From: an uncultured Collinsella sp.
Lineage (GTDB): Bacteria; Actinomycetota; Coriobacteriia; Coriobacteriales; Coriobacteriaceae
Reading direction: 5' to 3'
DNA: 64,000 nucleotides
Assembly: GCA_900551665.1 (NCBI GenBank)
Contig: URWW01000002.1
Span: 6,794-70,793, forward strand
The position numbers were made by a program, and so were the translations under genes. Of this stretch, positions 26,368-39,483 are shown piece after piece. The notes below the pieces were generated by a model. The model did no database searches, had not been told where the DNA came from, and worked only from the letters and a program-made list of their open reading frames with translations. Numbering within the stretch: position 1 is the first letter of the stretch; every line of letters starts with the position of its first letter.

Positions 26368-27054
26368 ATGACCAAGGAACTCGTGTACTCCGGCAAGACC
26401 AAGGACGTGTTCGCCCTCGAGAACGGCAACTACCTGCTCAAGTTCAAGGACGACTGCACCGGCAAGGACGGCGTCTTCGATCCGGGCGAGAACGCGGTCG
26501 GCCTCACCATCGAGGGCGTGGGCGACGTCAACCTGCGCATGTCCATCTACTTCTTCGAGAAGATCAACGCCGCCGGCATCAAGACCCACTACGTGTCCGC
26601 CAATCTCGACGACACCACCATGGAGGTCCTGCCCGCCAAGGTCTTTGGCGAGGGCCTCGAGGTCATCTGCCGCAACAAGGCCGTGGGCTCCTTCTACCGC
26701 CGCTACAAGCAGTACTGCAACGAGGGCGACGATCTGCCGTCCTACGTTGAGACCACCTTCAAGAACGACGAGCTGGGCGACCCGCTGGTCACCAAGGACG
26801 GCCTGGTTGACCTGGGCGTCATGACCGCCGAGCAGTACGACGAGCTCAAGGACATGACCAAGAAGATCACCAAGATCATCGCCGACGACCTGGCCGAGAA
26901 GGGCCTCGTCCTCTACGACATCAAGTTCGAGTTCGGCTACGACGCCGACGGCAACGTCATCCTGATCGACGAGGTCGCCTCCGGCAACATGCGCGTCTAC
27001 AAGGACGGCGAGTACGTCGACCCGATGACCCTCTCCGAGCTGTTCTTCGCGTAA
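26368..27054 (+). CDS. purC: Phosphoribosylaminoimidazole-succinocarboxamide synthase
   Basis: A 228-residue enzyme of de novo purine synthesis that joins CAIR and aspartate to give SAICAR, using ATP. It shows [16 protein letters not shown] at the N-terminus, then VKRNKAVG-like [14 protein letters not shown] and [20 protein letters not shown] with DEVASGNMR. The length is slightly below the 235-240 norm. The start chosen is the ATG at 26368 because AAAGGA lies eight bases before it. No other pur gene is adjacent. A strong terminator follows. Confidence 0.93.
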   Translation: MTKELVYSGKTKDVFALENGNYLLKFKDDCTGKDGVFDPGENAVGLTIEGVGDVNLRMSIYFFEKINAAGIKTHYVSANLDDTTMEVLPAKVFGEGLEVICRNKAVGSFYRRYKQYCNEGDDLPSYVETTFKNDELGDPLVTKDGLVDLGVMTAEQYDELKDMTKKITKIIADDLAEKGLVLYDIKFEFGYDADGNVILIDEVASGNMRVYKDGEYVDPMTLSELFFA

Positions 27055-27078
27055 GAGCGCAGCACAACTCATACAACG

Positions 27079-27117
27079 ATGCCCCGCGGTTCATGCGAAC
27101 CGCGGGGCATTTTCTTT
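27079..27117 (+). terminator. Rho-independent terminator after purC
   Basis: Perfect 13-bp stem ATGCCCCGCGGTT/AACCGCGGGGCAT with a six-base loop, followed by TTTCTTT. It may also serve the convergent gene on the other strand less well. Confidence 0.92.
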
Positions 27118-27151
27118 AGACGTAGGGGCGGCAGAAGCGCCTATCCTCGCG

Positions 27152-28228
27152 CTATCCCTCGATCAGGTATGCGCGGAGCGACTCGAGATCCATGCCATCG
27201 ATACCGAGCTCGGCCATGGAGCGGCCGCCCTCCCAGCAATCGCTCTCGAGCAGCACGCCGCCCAAGCTCACCAGGGAATCCATCACAGGCGTGGGCACAC
27301 CGATGAGACGGGCGAGCTTGGCCCACGTTGCGATGCCAAACGGGATGTCCTCGGAGTAATAGCGGTTCTGCAGGTTCGCCGGACCGGTGATCTTGGCAAA
27401 GTTGGGGTCGCCGGCGATGGCCTCCTTGATGGAATCGGTCTCAACCGCACCGCCGATGCCGTGTGCGGCGATATCGGACTCATAGCCCATGGCGTCGAGC
27501 AGCGCGATGCGCTCGGCGTCGATGGCCTCGGTCAAGCGGGCGACGCAATCGGTGAAGCCCTCGGTATAGAAGTGGAAATCGCCCTGGGCGTACTCGATGC
27601 GACCGGCGTTCAGAATGCAGCCCGGCACATGGATGATGGGATTCAGGCTGGACAGGCCACACGCCACAACGCTCTCCACGGCCTCGACACCCGGAAAGAC
27701 GCCGTCAAGCGCCGCGATGACCTCATCGGTACGGGAGGCGGGCATGACGCCCACCTTCAACGGATCGAAGCGGCTCATGACGAGCGACGCGCCAGGGCCG
27801 AGCAGGCGAGTGGCGTAGGGCAAGGTGTGGGTCTCTGCCACACAGACGTCCTCGACGCCGTGGGCCTTGAACGCCTTCCAGAACATGAGCGAACCGAACG
27901 TACCGGGCAGCACGACCACGATCTGCCCGGCAGAGACGACCTCGGCAAGCTTCTCGGCATATGCGGCGTGGGCAAAGGCGGGCACGGCGACCAGGATGAC
28001 CTTGACGCCCTCGATAGCGGCCGCGAGGTCGCTCGTGACCATGGCGAGCTTGGCCGTGCCGGTGCCCGCGGCACCCGAGAGCTCGATCTTCTTGGTGTCG
28101 AACACCTGCTGCATGTTGGGGGCGAATCGCTCGTCCTCATACATGTTGACCTCGAAACCCCTCAACGTGAGGTCGGCCGCCGCAGCATGCGCCCCGTTAC
28201 CGCCACCCAAAACCGCGATCTTTGTCAT
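27152..28228 (-). CDS. NAD(P)-dependent octopine/nopaline dehydrogenase family protein
   Basis: A 358-residue putative opine-type oxidoreductase. The N-terminal Rossmann motif is KIAVLGGGNGAHAAAADL; VILVAVPAFAHAAYAEKL and VVVLPGTFGSLMFWKAF follow as in glycerol-3-phosphate/opine dehydrogenases. The C-terminal helical domain has NPIIHVPGCILNAGRIEY. Opine dehydrogenases reductively join an amino acid and a 2-oxoacid; the actual substrate is not predictable. The start is the ATG at 28226-28228, with AAGGAG 11 bases upstream. Monocistronic, convergent with purC. Confidence 0.85.
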   Translation of the reverse strand: MTKIAVLGGGNGAHAAAADLTLRGFEVNMYEDERFAPNMQQVFDTKKIELSGAAGTGTAKLAMVTSDLAAAIEGVKVILVAVPAFAHAAYAEKLAEVVSAGQIVVVLPGTFGSLMFWKAFKAHGVEDVCVAETHTLPYATRLLGPGASLVMSRFDPLKVGVMPASRTDEVIAALDGVFPGVEAVESVVACGLSSLNPIIHVPGCILNAGRIEYAQGDFHFYTEGFTDCVARLTEAIDAERIALLDAMGYESDIAAHGIGGAVETDSIKEAIAGDPNFAKITGPANLQNRYYSEDIPFGIATWAKLARLIGVPTPVMDSLVSLGGVLLESDCWEGGRSMAELGIDGMDLESLRAYLIEG

Positions 28229-28374
28229 GATGCCGATGCTCCTTTCCAGCAAAAGGCGCGAAACCCCAAAGACTCGCGCCATATAGACACCATCGAGTCT
28301 ACTCCTCCGAAGAGATCTTTAGGGTGGCACAACCGCGCCGGAGCCCCATTTGTCGTCATGGCAGACGCAAACGC

Positions 28375-28432
28375 AAAAATCCCCCGGCAAGCCCTTGCGC
28401 TCGGTTTTTTGAGCGCGGGCCGCCGGGGGATT
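28375..28432 (-). terminator. Terminator after groEL
   Basis: Minus-strand outer stem AATCCCCCGGC/GCCGGGGGATT enclosing an inner GCCCGCGCTC/GAGCGCAAGGGC hairpin, followed by TTTTTG. About 25 bases past the groEL stop. Confidence 0.85.
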
Positions 28433-28458
28433 CCGGTGAGCTATCTAAACCTTACGGC

Positions 28459-30162
<1,704 letters not shown>

Positions 30163-30163
30163 T

Positions 30164-30253
30164 TAGGGACAGTCCCCAATTTGAGGTCGTGGTTTGCCGG
30201 CTGCGGCTGAGTCGCGTGCCGCAGCGGACACCTCAATTTGGGGACAGTCCCTA
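30164..30253. repeat. 90-bp inverted-repeat element (GGGACAGTCCC ends) between groES and groEL
   Basis: A 23-nt arm at 30164-30186 (TAGGGACAGTCCCC core) and its near-perfect inverse at 30231-30253 enclose a 44-base centre with its own short hairpin (CTGCGGC/GCCGCAG). It resembles a miniature inverted-repeat or REP-like unit. It may act as an attenuator or processing site. Confidence 0.75.
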
Positions 30254-30277
30254 AATTGAGGTTCGGGGTCGCGAAAG

Positions 30278-30565
30278 TTACTCGACGACGGCGTAGATGT
30301 CGTCGGCGCGCATGAGCAGGTACTCCTCGCCGTCGACCTTGATCTCGTTGCCACCGAACTTGCCGTAGATCACGACATCGCCCTCGTGGACGTCGAGCGG
30401 CATGCGCTCGCCACGGTCGTTGTACTTGCCGGCGCCCACGGCGACGACGGTACCGCGCTGGGGCTTCTCCTGAGCGCTGCTGGCGATGTAGAGACCGGAG
30501 GCGGTCTTCTGCTCGACGGCGTCGGGCTTGATCAGAACGCGATCTGCAAGCGGCTTCAAAGACAT
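30278..30565 (-). CDS. groES: Co-chaperonin GroES (10 kDa)
   Basis: 95-residue heptameric lid for GroEL. It begins SLKPLADRVLIKPDAVEQKT; the mobile loop is ASGLYIASSAQEKPQ and the conserved end reads GGNEIKVDGEEYLLMRADDI. AAAGGAGG precedes the ATG at 30563-30565. The start is firm although the frame stays open upstream. First gene of groES-groEL. The upstream region to about 30700 is AT-richer and probably carries the promoter, without a recognisable CIRCE or HAIR element. Confidence 0.97.
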   Translation of the reverse strand: MSLKPLADRVLIKPDAVEQKTASGLYIASSAQEKPQRGTVVAVGAGKYNDRGERMPLDVHEGDVVIYGKFGGNEIKVDGEEYLLMRADDIYAVVE

Positions 30566-30739
30566 GCTTGTCTCCTCCTTTTGCCGGACCCCGGCACACG
30601 CCGGCGGTCCATGCGGTTTGTGTACGCGTTGAATAGTACCCAGCCGTACGGACTTATACAACGTCACTTCAAAAAATCTTATAAAGCGGCACTTAGATTT
30701 CCTGAGCGCAATCGTGCCACGAGCTCATTTCTCACTGCT

Positions 30740-32095
30740 TCATTCGTCGAGCAGCCATTTCCAGGCCGGAATGACGCGCACGGTCCCCGTTTTCATCGTC
30801 ACCGTCTCTTCCGAGTCCTTGGTCACGATCGTCGATTCGCCCACCCCATACTTTTCCATGGCCGCCTCGAGAGCCGAAAGCTCGCGGCGCCTCGTCTTGG
30901 GATTCGCCAAATCGATACTCACTTGCACCAGCTCGAACATATCGCCCAGCAAGGCATCGCCCATAACGAAATCGACCTCATGCAAGCCGCCCTCATGCTC
31001 AAACGCCAATCGCGCCAGAGAACCCGAGCGCGCCTGCGGGGCAAGGCGACGAAGCTTGCCGAACACTGCGGTCTCCAGTCGCTGCCCCTCCTCTTTACTC
31101 GCCGCACGCGAGAAGGCCGTAAACATGCCAGGATCCACCGCGTAGACCTTTGAGCTTGAGCGCGGATTATCGGCGAGCGAGCGGCTCAAGTCGCCCAGGG
31201 AAAAGACCAGATACGCCTCTTCGTAATATGAGAGCAGATTGGATAGCGTCTCGCGCGAGGTTGAGGCGCCTCGACTCTTGTATTCATTGACGACTTTATT
31301 TACAGACAGCTCGCGCCCAGACGAGGCGATGCACCTGTTCAAGAAACTCGCGGCGATTTGCGGGGTCCGCAGGTTGTAGCGTTCCACGATGTCCATGGCG
31401 ACTGTTCGATACGCGTATTCCTGCATCAGCATCATTCCATCCGGTGCGGGAAGATCGAGCGTGGCCATATAACCGCCCCGCAAGAGATAATCCTCCAATG
31501 CCCCGCGCAGTTTGGCGGCATCGCCAGTTGAAAACCCCTTTGCCATAGAGTACTCCCCGGCATTCATGTGGCGCGCAAACTCCGAAAAGCTCAAAGGAAA
31601 AAGTTCTCTCGACAGCGAGCGTCCCCTGAATTCACTGGATAGCTCCGATGACAACATCTTTGACGATGAGCCCGTGACATAAACGGTAGCCCTGGTCGAA
31701 TCGATTACCCGGCGAAGAAACACTCCCCAATCGGGGACTTCTTGGATCTCGTCGAAAAAGAGGAAGCACCCCTCCTCACGCGCCTTGGGGCGCATCGTGA
31801 AAAACGTGTCGATGACATCGGAGAGCAGTGACGCCGAATAGGGCTTGAGGCGCTCGTCCTCAAAGTTGAAGTACAGGATGGTCGCAGGGTCGTAGCCCGC
31901 CCGCACAATGTCGCGCATCTCCTGGAACAAACGGTAGGTTTTTCCACAGCGACGCGTACCGACGATCACCTGCGCCAAATTATTCCGCTCGGGCTTTTGA
32001 ATGGGCGCAAGACGCAAGTCGCGGTCGAAAACTTCAGGAATCCCCAACGCTTCAAAGTCAAGGATCTTCTCTTGCACAAGCGCGTTGAAAGGCAT
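30740..32095 (-). CDS. AAA ATPase with C-terminal DUF4143 domain (copy 1)
   Basis: 451 residues. Walker A is VGTRRCGKTYR (residues 45-55), and Walker B is FLFFDEIQEVPDW. A sensor-like VYVTGSSSKML follows, then LFPLSFSEFARH. The C-terminal DUF4143 part has a PD-(D/E)XK-like core, HEVDFV followed by ELVQVS, without the canonical lysine. Such AAA_14/DUF4143 proteins are common and uncharacterised; roles in defence or toxin-like modules have been suggested but not shown. The start at 32093-32095 has GGAG five bases upstream. A palindrome pair lies immediately upstream. It borders the RM-like operon. Only distantly similar to the copy at 38.1 kb. Confidence 0.85.
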   Translation of the reverse strand: MPFNALVQEKILDFEALGIPEVFDRDLRLAPIQKPERNNLAQVIVGTRRCGKTYRLFQEMRDIVRAGYDPATILYFNFEDERLKPYSASLLSDVIDTFFTMRPKAREEGCFLFFDEIQEVPDWGVFLRRVIDSTRATVYVTGSSSKMLSSELSSEFRGRSLSRELFPLSFSEFARHMNAGEYSMAKGFSTGDAAKLRGALEDYLLRGGYMATLDLPAPDGMMLMQEYAYRTVAMDIVERYNLRTPQIAASFLNRCIASSGRELSVNKVVNEYKSRGASTSRETLSNLLSYYEEAYLVFSLGDLSRSLADNPRSSSKVYAVDPGMFTAFSRAASKEEGQRLETAVFGKLRRLAPQARSGSLARLAFEHEGGLHEVDFVMGDALLGDMFELVQVSIDLANPKTRRRELSALEAAMEKYGVGESTIVTKDSEETVTMKTGTVRVIPAWKWLLDE

Positions 32096-32108
32096 GCCAA
32101 CTCCAAAT

Positions 32109-32165
32109 CTTGCAAAGTAGAATTGCAAGATATCATAATTCTTGCAAAGTAGCTTTGCAAGAATT
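32109..32165. repeat. Palindrome pair upstream of AAA/DUF4143 copy 1
   Basis: First: TCTTGCAA/TTGCAAGA (32109-32116, 32123-32130). Second: 13-bp perfect arms AATTCTTGCAAAG/CTTTGCAAGAATT around TAG (32137-32165). Both share CTTGCAAAGTAG. They start 13 bases before the ATPase ATG and may be operators or a regulatory RNA fold. Confidence 0.85.
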
Positions 32166-32211
32166 GGGCAATATGAATAGCACGGGTGCGCTGCGATGGC
32201 CGCAAGAGGAC

Positions 32212-32520
32212 TTACTCCTCCGCTTCGCCCCTATCGGACTTGCCGATTTTGCCCGGTGCCGAGCTTTCCAGACCCGAGAAGAACTCGACCACCGGAACGT
32301 CTAGGCCATCCGCCAATTTGCAGAGCCACTCAACCGAGGGATTGTATTTTCCGCTTTCGAATTTGTTCAAGGCAGATCTGTCCACACCCGATCGATCCGC
32401 GATGAATCCCTGCGAATGGCCACTTTGCGACCTGATCCGCGCAGCGTTGACGCCGATCTTCTTGTGAACGGATATGTACGAACTGTCTGTCTTCATGGCA
32501 GCAATCGTATTGACGAACAT
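32212..32520 (-). CDS. XRE family regulator, probable controller of the RM-like operon
   Basis: 102 residues with one Cro/C1-type helix-turn-helix: IGVNAARIRSQSGHSQGFIA then DRSGVDRSALNKFESGKYNP and LCKLADGLDVPV. It is divergent from the methyltransferase operon, and the 52-base space after its start begins a pair of 18-bp palindromes, so it is placed like a restriction-modification C protein. Start choice is uncertain: the ATG at 32518-32520 has a weak GAGTGG site, and an ATG eight codons later (32494-32496) begins nearer the conserved part. The acidic tail has no known role. Confidence 0.82.
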   Translation of the reverse strand: MFVNTIAAMKTDSSYISVHKKIGVNAARIRSQSGHSQGFIADRSGVDRSALNKFESGKYNPSVEWLCKLADGLDVPVVEFFSGLESSAPGKIGKSDRGEAEE

Positions 32521-32529
32521 ATTCCACTC

Positions 32530-32589
32530 TGTGGTTTATGTTCCACATATTTGAGTTCAGGGTTAGACTGTTGTGGATTATATTCCACA
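32530..32589. promoter_or_regulatory. Paired 18-bp operators (TGTGG.TTAT.TTCCACA)
   Basis: Box 1 at 32530-32547 and box 2 at 32572-32589 share TGTGG(T/A)TTAT(G/A)TTCCACA. Their starts are 42 bases apart, about four helical turns. Box 1 abuts the XRE start codon, and box 2 overlaps a TATATT that could be the -10 of the methyltransferase operon. The pattern fits binding by the XRE protein with control of both directions. Confidence 0.7.
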
Positions 32590-32609
32590 GTGTCGACAGG
32601 ACCCTTTCT

Positions 32610-33308
32610 ATGGCTCAGCAAGTCAAATCTCGCAAGAGGGTGCAGGAGCACGGAGAGGTCTTTACCAATGAGCGCGAAGTCAACGCGATGCTCGACATGG
32701 TCAAGCAGGAGACCGAGCGCATAGAGTCCCGCTTTCTGGAGCCGGCCTGCGGCAACGGGAATTTCCTGGCCGAAGTGCTAAGACGGAAACTCGCCGTGGT
32801 TGCTCGGCAATACAAAAAGAGCCCGGACGACTATATGCGCTACGCCTTCGTGGCTGTGAGCAGCCTGTACGGCGTGGACATCCTGGAGGACAACGCTGAG
32901 GAATGCCGCGAACGCCTGTATGGAATCGTCGAGGCCGAGGCAAAGCGCGTCATTAAGCACCCGGATGCGCTGTTTCTCGAAGCGATCCGTTACCTGCTGC
33001 ACAAGAACATCCTGTGCGGCGACGCCCTCACCCTCAAAGATGCAGCCGGCGACCCCATCACCTTTGCCGAGTGGTCGCTCGTGACGGGCGACAAGGTGAA
33101 GCGCCGCGACTTCCTGCTGAGCGAGCTACTCGACGGCAACACCGACAAGGGCGAGACCCTCTCCCTCTTCGCATTCGACGAGGCCAACGGCAGTGACGTC
33201 CGCACACATACCGACTGGGAGTACGACGCCGAGATCGACGCGTACATCCCCTCTGCGATACAGGAATACCCCCTCACCAATTACTGGGAGGTGCAGCGCT
33301 ATGCCTAG
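32610..33308 (+). CDS. N6-adenine methyltransferase-like subunit lacking motif IV
   Basis: 232 residues. The N-terminal KSRKRVQEHGEVFTNEREV and the SAM motif FLEPACGNGNFLAEVLRRK (residues 42-60) are those of Type I/IIG adenine methyltransferases. The catalytic (D/N)PP(Y/F) motif is missing; the corresponding region reads GDPITFAEWSLV. It is therefore either a non-catalytic partner or a SAM-binding half that works with the next protein. The start at 32610 has AGGA eight bases upstream. Its stop overlaps the start of the next gene (ATGCCTAG). First gene of a three-gene operon controlled from 32530-32589. Confidence 0.82.
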   Translation: MAQQVKSRKRVQEHGEVFTNEREVNAMLDMVKQETERIESRFLEPACGNGNFLAEVLRRKLAVVARQYKKSPDDYMRYAFVAVSSLYGVDILEDNAEECRERLYGIVEAEAKRVIKHPDALFLEAIRYLLHKNILCGDALTLKDAAGDPITFAEWSLVTGDKVKRRDFLLSELLDGNTDKGETLSLFAFDEANGSDVRTHTDWEYDAEIDAYIPSAIQEYPLTNYWEVQRYA

Positions 33309-34825
33309 CCTGCTCGAGAAGGCGTACAACCCCGACGTCTTGACCTGTTTGGCGAACCTGAGCAACGACGAGGTCTTCACACCGCCGGAGCTCGCCAACG
33401 ACGTGCTGGACATGTTGCCGCCCGAAATCTGGAGCGACCCCACCATCAAGATCTTGGACCCCTGCTGCAAATCGGGTGTGTTTTTGCGGGAGGCGGCCAA
33501 ACGGTTCATCAAGGGGCTTGAGCACGTGTACCCCGACCTGCAGGAACGCGTCGAACACATCATGCACGAGCAACTCTTTGGCATCGCGATCACCGAACTC
33601 ACGAGCCTGCTGGCGCGCCGCAGCCTGTACTGCAGCAAGTTTCCCAACGGGCGCTTCAGCGTCGCGGAGTTCGACAGTTCCGAGGGCAACGTGCGCCACC
33701 GCACCATCCAGCACACGTGGGTGAACAACCGCTGCAAATACTGCGGTGCGAGCAACGCCGAATACGACCGTGACGCCGCACTCGAAACCCATGCGTACGA
33801 ATTCATTCACGCCGACGATCCGGAAAGGATTTTGAATATGAAGTTCGATGTGATCGTCGGAAACCCGCCGTACCAGCTGAGCGATGGCGGCAATGGGGTA
33901 AGCGCAGCCCCGATATTTCAGCACTTCGTAGAGCAGTCCATCAAATTGAAGCCTCGCTACCTCAGCATGATTATCCCCGCACGATGGTATGCAGGAGGCA
34001 AGGGGCTTAAAGACTTCCGCGACTCAATGCTATCTGATAGGAGAATGCGAAAGCTAATAGACTTTGAATCAAGTAAAGACTGCTTCGACGGCGTAAATAT
34101 CGCAGGAGGCATCTGCTACTTCCTCTGGGATAGAGACTATCTCGGACCCTGCACCATCATCAACATGAAGTCCGAACGATCAAACACCATGGAGCGTATG
34201 CTTGACGAACATCCCGTTCTCATTCGATCTAATATAGCCGTCTCCATTGTAAGAAAGGTGCTTGCCCGGACCAGCGATATGTGGAGCGATCACGCCCTGC
34301 CGCGTAACCCTTTTGGCTTTGCAACCAATTTTCGCGGCAGAGAGCAGCGTGCAGAAGGCGACATCGAAATATTGACCAGTAAAGGCTTGCAGTACATCTC
34401 GAAACAAGATGTGAGCAGGAACGCCTCGCTCATTGATGAATACAAAGTGTTGATCGGACGCCTTGTTCCAAACAATGGAGAACTTGATACCGATCCCTCA
34501 AATGGCTATCGCGTAATCACCGATACTCGCATCATTGGTCCCGGTCAAATCAACACGGAAACTTACTTGGATATTGGGGTTTTCCACACTGATATTGAAG
34601 CGCGCAATTTCGATCTATACCTGCGAGGCAAGTTTGCAAGATTTCTCCTAAGGCAAGCAATCTCATCACTGAACGTCACACGCGAGTGCTTCCGTTTCGT
34701 CCCAAACATGGACTTCACACGCAGGTGGACCGACACAGACCTATATCAATTGTTTGAGCTTACTCCCTCAGAAATAGAAATCGTCGAATCGACCATTCGA
34801 GACGCCTCGAAACCCGGTGACGCAA

Positions 34826-34833
<8 letters not shown>
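33301..34833 (+). CDS. DNA methyltransferase with NPPY motif and specificity region
   Basis: 510 residues. EVFTPPELANDVLDMLP, then a SAM motif of unusual form, ILDPCCKSGVF (residues 51-61), a CKYC pair at 145-148, and the catalytic VGNPPYQL (NPPY at 188-191), indicating N6-adenine methylation. Residues from about 195 to the end should include target recognition; this part is clearly AT-richer than the first third, suggesting exchange of the specificity module. The ATG at 33301 overlaps the stop of the preceding gene, and its own stop overlaps the helicase start. It is likely the modification enzyme of the system. The recognition sequence is unknown. Confidence 0.88.
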
Positions 34834-37981
<3,148 letters not shown>

Positions 37982-38074
37982 TCTGCTTGCCGGGGCATTC
38001 GAGTCACCATCGGATGTCCCGGCTCGCATGCAGCCGGGACGCCGGTCATCAAACGGCGGCCCAATCCATTACCT

Positions 38075-39319
38075 CTACGACCACTCCTCCAGCAACCAGT
38101 CGACGATATTCTCGATTCGGACGCCCCGCTCGGTGACCCCCAGCCTAAAGCGATCCATGGTGAGCACCATCTTGGGGAACGAGTCCCGCACGAGCTCGAA
38201 GGGCGCTAGCTCGCGCTCGTAAGTACGTGGGTCGACCATCGTTTCGGTCACTTGGATATAGAGCTTCTCCCCCATGCGCTCGGCGATGAAGTCGATCTCC
38301 CCCTTCATCATCGTGCCCACAGACACGGCATAGCCGCGGCGCTTGAGCTCGTTGAACACGACACACTCGAGCTGCGATCCAAAGTCCTTGGGGGCAAAGC
38401 CGTTCGCGAGGTTGCGCAGCCCTGTGTCTATGGGGTAAATCTTGCGCTGAGGGCGCAGAATCTGCTTCCCAGCAAGGCCCACCTGTTCGCACACTCGCAA
38501 AATGAATGCATCAGAGAGCGCCTTGAGGTAATTATCGACCGTCTCGACCGAGGTCTTCCTCCCAGCGCTCGTGAGCGCATTCACCACGCTGCGTGTGGAG
38601 AACAGACCCCCCGATGTGGAGAACACATAGCGAACGAGCTTCGTGAGCAGGTCCATATCGCCCACCCGAGCGTGCATCGCGACGTCGTTCAAAATCACGG
38701 TGTCGTGAATCGACTCAAGGAAGCGCGTCACGCGCTCCTCCGCCCTGTCCGCCAAATCGAACTGGCCGGGCATGCCGCCGTATTTGAGATATGTCGCGAA
38801 AAGCGCCTCCGCATTGCTGACCTCACCGGAGGCTGCCCGCCAAAAGTCACAATACTCGTCAAACGATAGGGGCTGCACGGGCACTTCGACATAGCGCCCA
38901 CCCAGCAACGTGGCCAAATCGGACGAGAGGACATGCGCGTTCGAACCCGTGATATACGCGTCGATCTGTGGGTGGGTGTGCATTCGGCGCACAACCCTCT
39001 CCCAGCCCTGAATCTCCTGGACCTCGTCTATGAAGACGAAGAAGGGCCTCTCGGGGTCGGCGACCTCGAGAGCGGTGAGCAGCTCCGACTCAAGCCATTC
39101 CGCATTGGGGTTGAGGGGAACGCCAAAGCCGTCCATCTTGCGATAAAACATGTTGTTGGGGGCCGTGACCTCAGTCGCAATTTGATCGACCAGCAATTTG
39201 AGCAGAGTCGATTTGCCGCAGCGACGGACGCCGGTAATCACCTTGATGTCCTGCGAACCCCTATAGTCTGCGAGCTTTTGCTCGTAACGAGCGCGGTGCA
39301 CGATTTCTTGAAGACGCAT
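38075..39319 (-). CDS. AAA ATPase with C-terminal DUF4143 domain (copy 2)
   Basis: 414 residues. Walker A is TGVRRCGKSTLL (29-40), Walker B is FFVFIDEVQEIQGW, and the sensor is YITGSNAHVLSSDLATLLGG, then VQPLSFDEYCDFW. DUF4143 at the C-terminus contains FGSQLECVVFNELKRRGY, GEIDFIAERMG and LYIQVTE, a PD-(D/E)XK-like arrangement without the usual lysine. Convergent with the RM-like operon, 93 bases from its end. The ATG at 39317-39319 is followed upstream by long palindromes. It is a different subfamily member from the copy at 30.7 kb, so not a recent duplication. Confidence 0.88.
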   Translation of the reverse strand: MRLQEIVHRARYEQKLADYRGSQDIKVITGVRRCGKSTLLKLLVDQIATEVTAPNNMFYRKMDGFGVPLNPNAEWLESELLTALEVADPERPFFVFIDEVQEIQGWERVVRRMHTHPQIDAYITGSNAHVLSSDLATLLGGRYVEVPVQPLSFDEYCDFWRAASGEVSNAEALFATYLKYGGMPGQFDLADRAEERVTRFLESIHDTVILNDVAMHARVGDMDLLTKLVRYVFSTSGGLFSTRSVVNALTSAGRKTSVETVDNYLKALSDAFILRVCEQVGLAGKQILRPQRKIYPIDTGLRNLANGFAPKDFGSQLECVVFNELKRRGYAVSVGTMMKGEIDFIAERMGEKLYIQVTETMVDPRTYERELAPFELVRDSFPKMVLTMDRFRLGVTERGVRIENIVDWLLEEWS

Positions 39320-39330
39320 GCTGTCTCCTA

Positions 39331-39392
39331 ATTGTCAGGTTTACACGACATTCTAGATACATAACTATAGATTGTCGAATTTACCTGACAAC
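39331..39392. repeat. Inverted repeat upstream of AAA/DUF4143 copy 2
   Basis: TTGTCAGGT (39332-39340) and ACCTGACAA (39383-39391) pair perfectly, with inner TTTACACGACA and TGTCGAATTTA adding imperfect pairing. The AT-rich centre (TTCTAGATACATAACTATAG) may carry the promoter. It starts 12 bases before the ATPase ATG. Confidence 0.75.
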
Positions 39393-39402
39393 ATTACTCA
39401 GT

Positions 39403-39440
39403 TTGATTGGAATGTCAGATTGTTCCGACATTCCAATCAA
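39403..39440. repeat. 14-bp perfect palindrome between copy 2 and the amidohydrolase
   Basis: Arms TTGATTGGAATGTC and GACATTCCAATCAA around ten bases (AGATTGTTCC). It shares TGTC with the neighbouring inverted repeat. It lacks a T-tract, so it is more likely a protein-binding site than a terminator. Confidence 0.8.
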
Positions 39441-39483
39441 GACGCCATACCATAAGCCCGCGCACGTCCGTGCTAAGACGCCC

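Noticed and set aside
30566..30740. CIRCE or HAIR heat-shock operator upstream of groES
   Set aside because: Neither TTAGCACTC-N9-GAGTGCTAA nor CTTGAGT-N7-ACTCAAG is present; only a weak GGCAC/GTGCC pair.
38075..39319. AAA/DUF4143 copy 2 as a recent duplicate of copy 1
   Set aside because: The two share only motif-level similarity, with different lengths and upstream palindromes.
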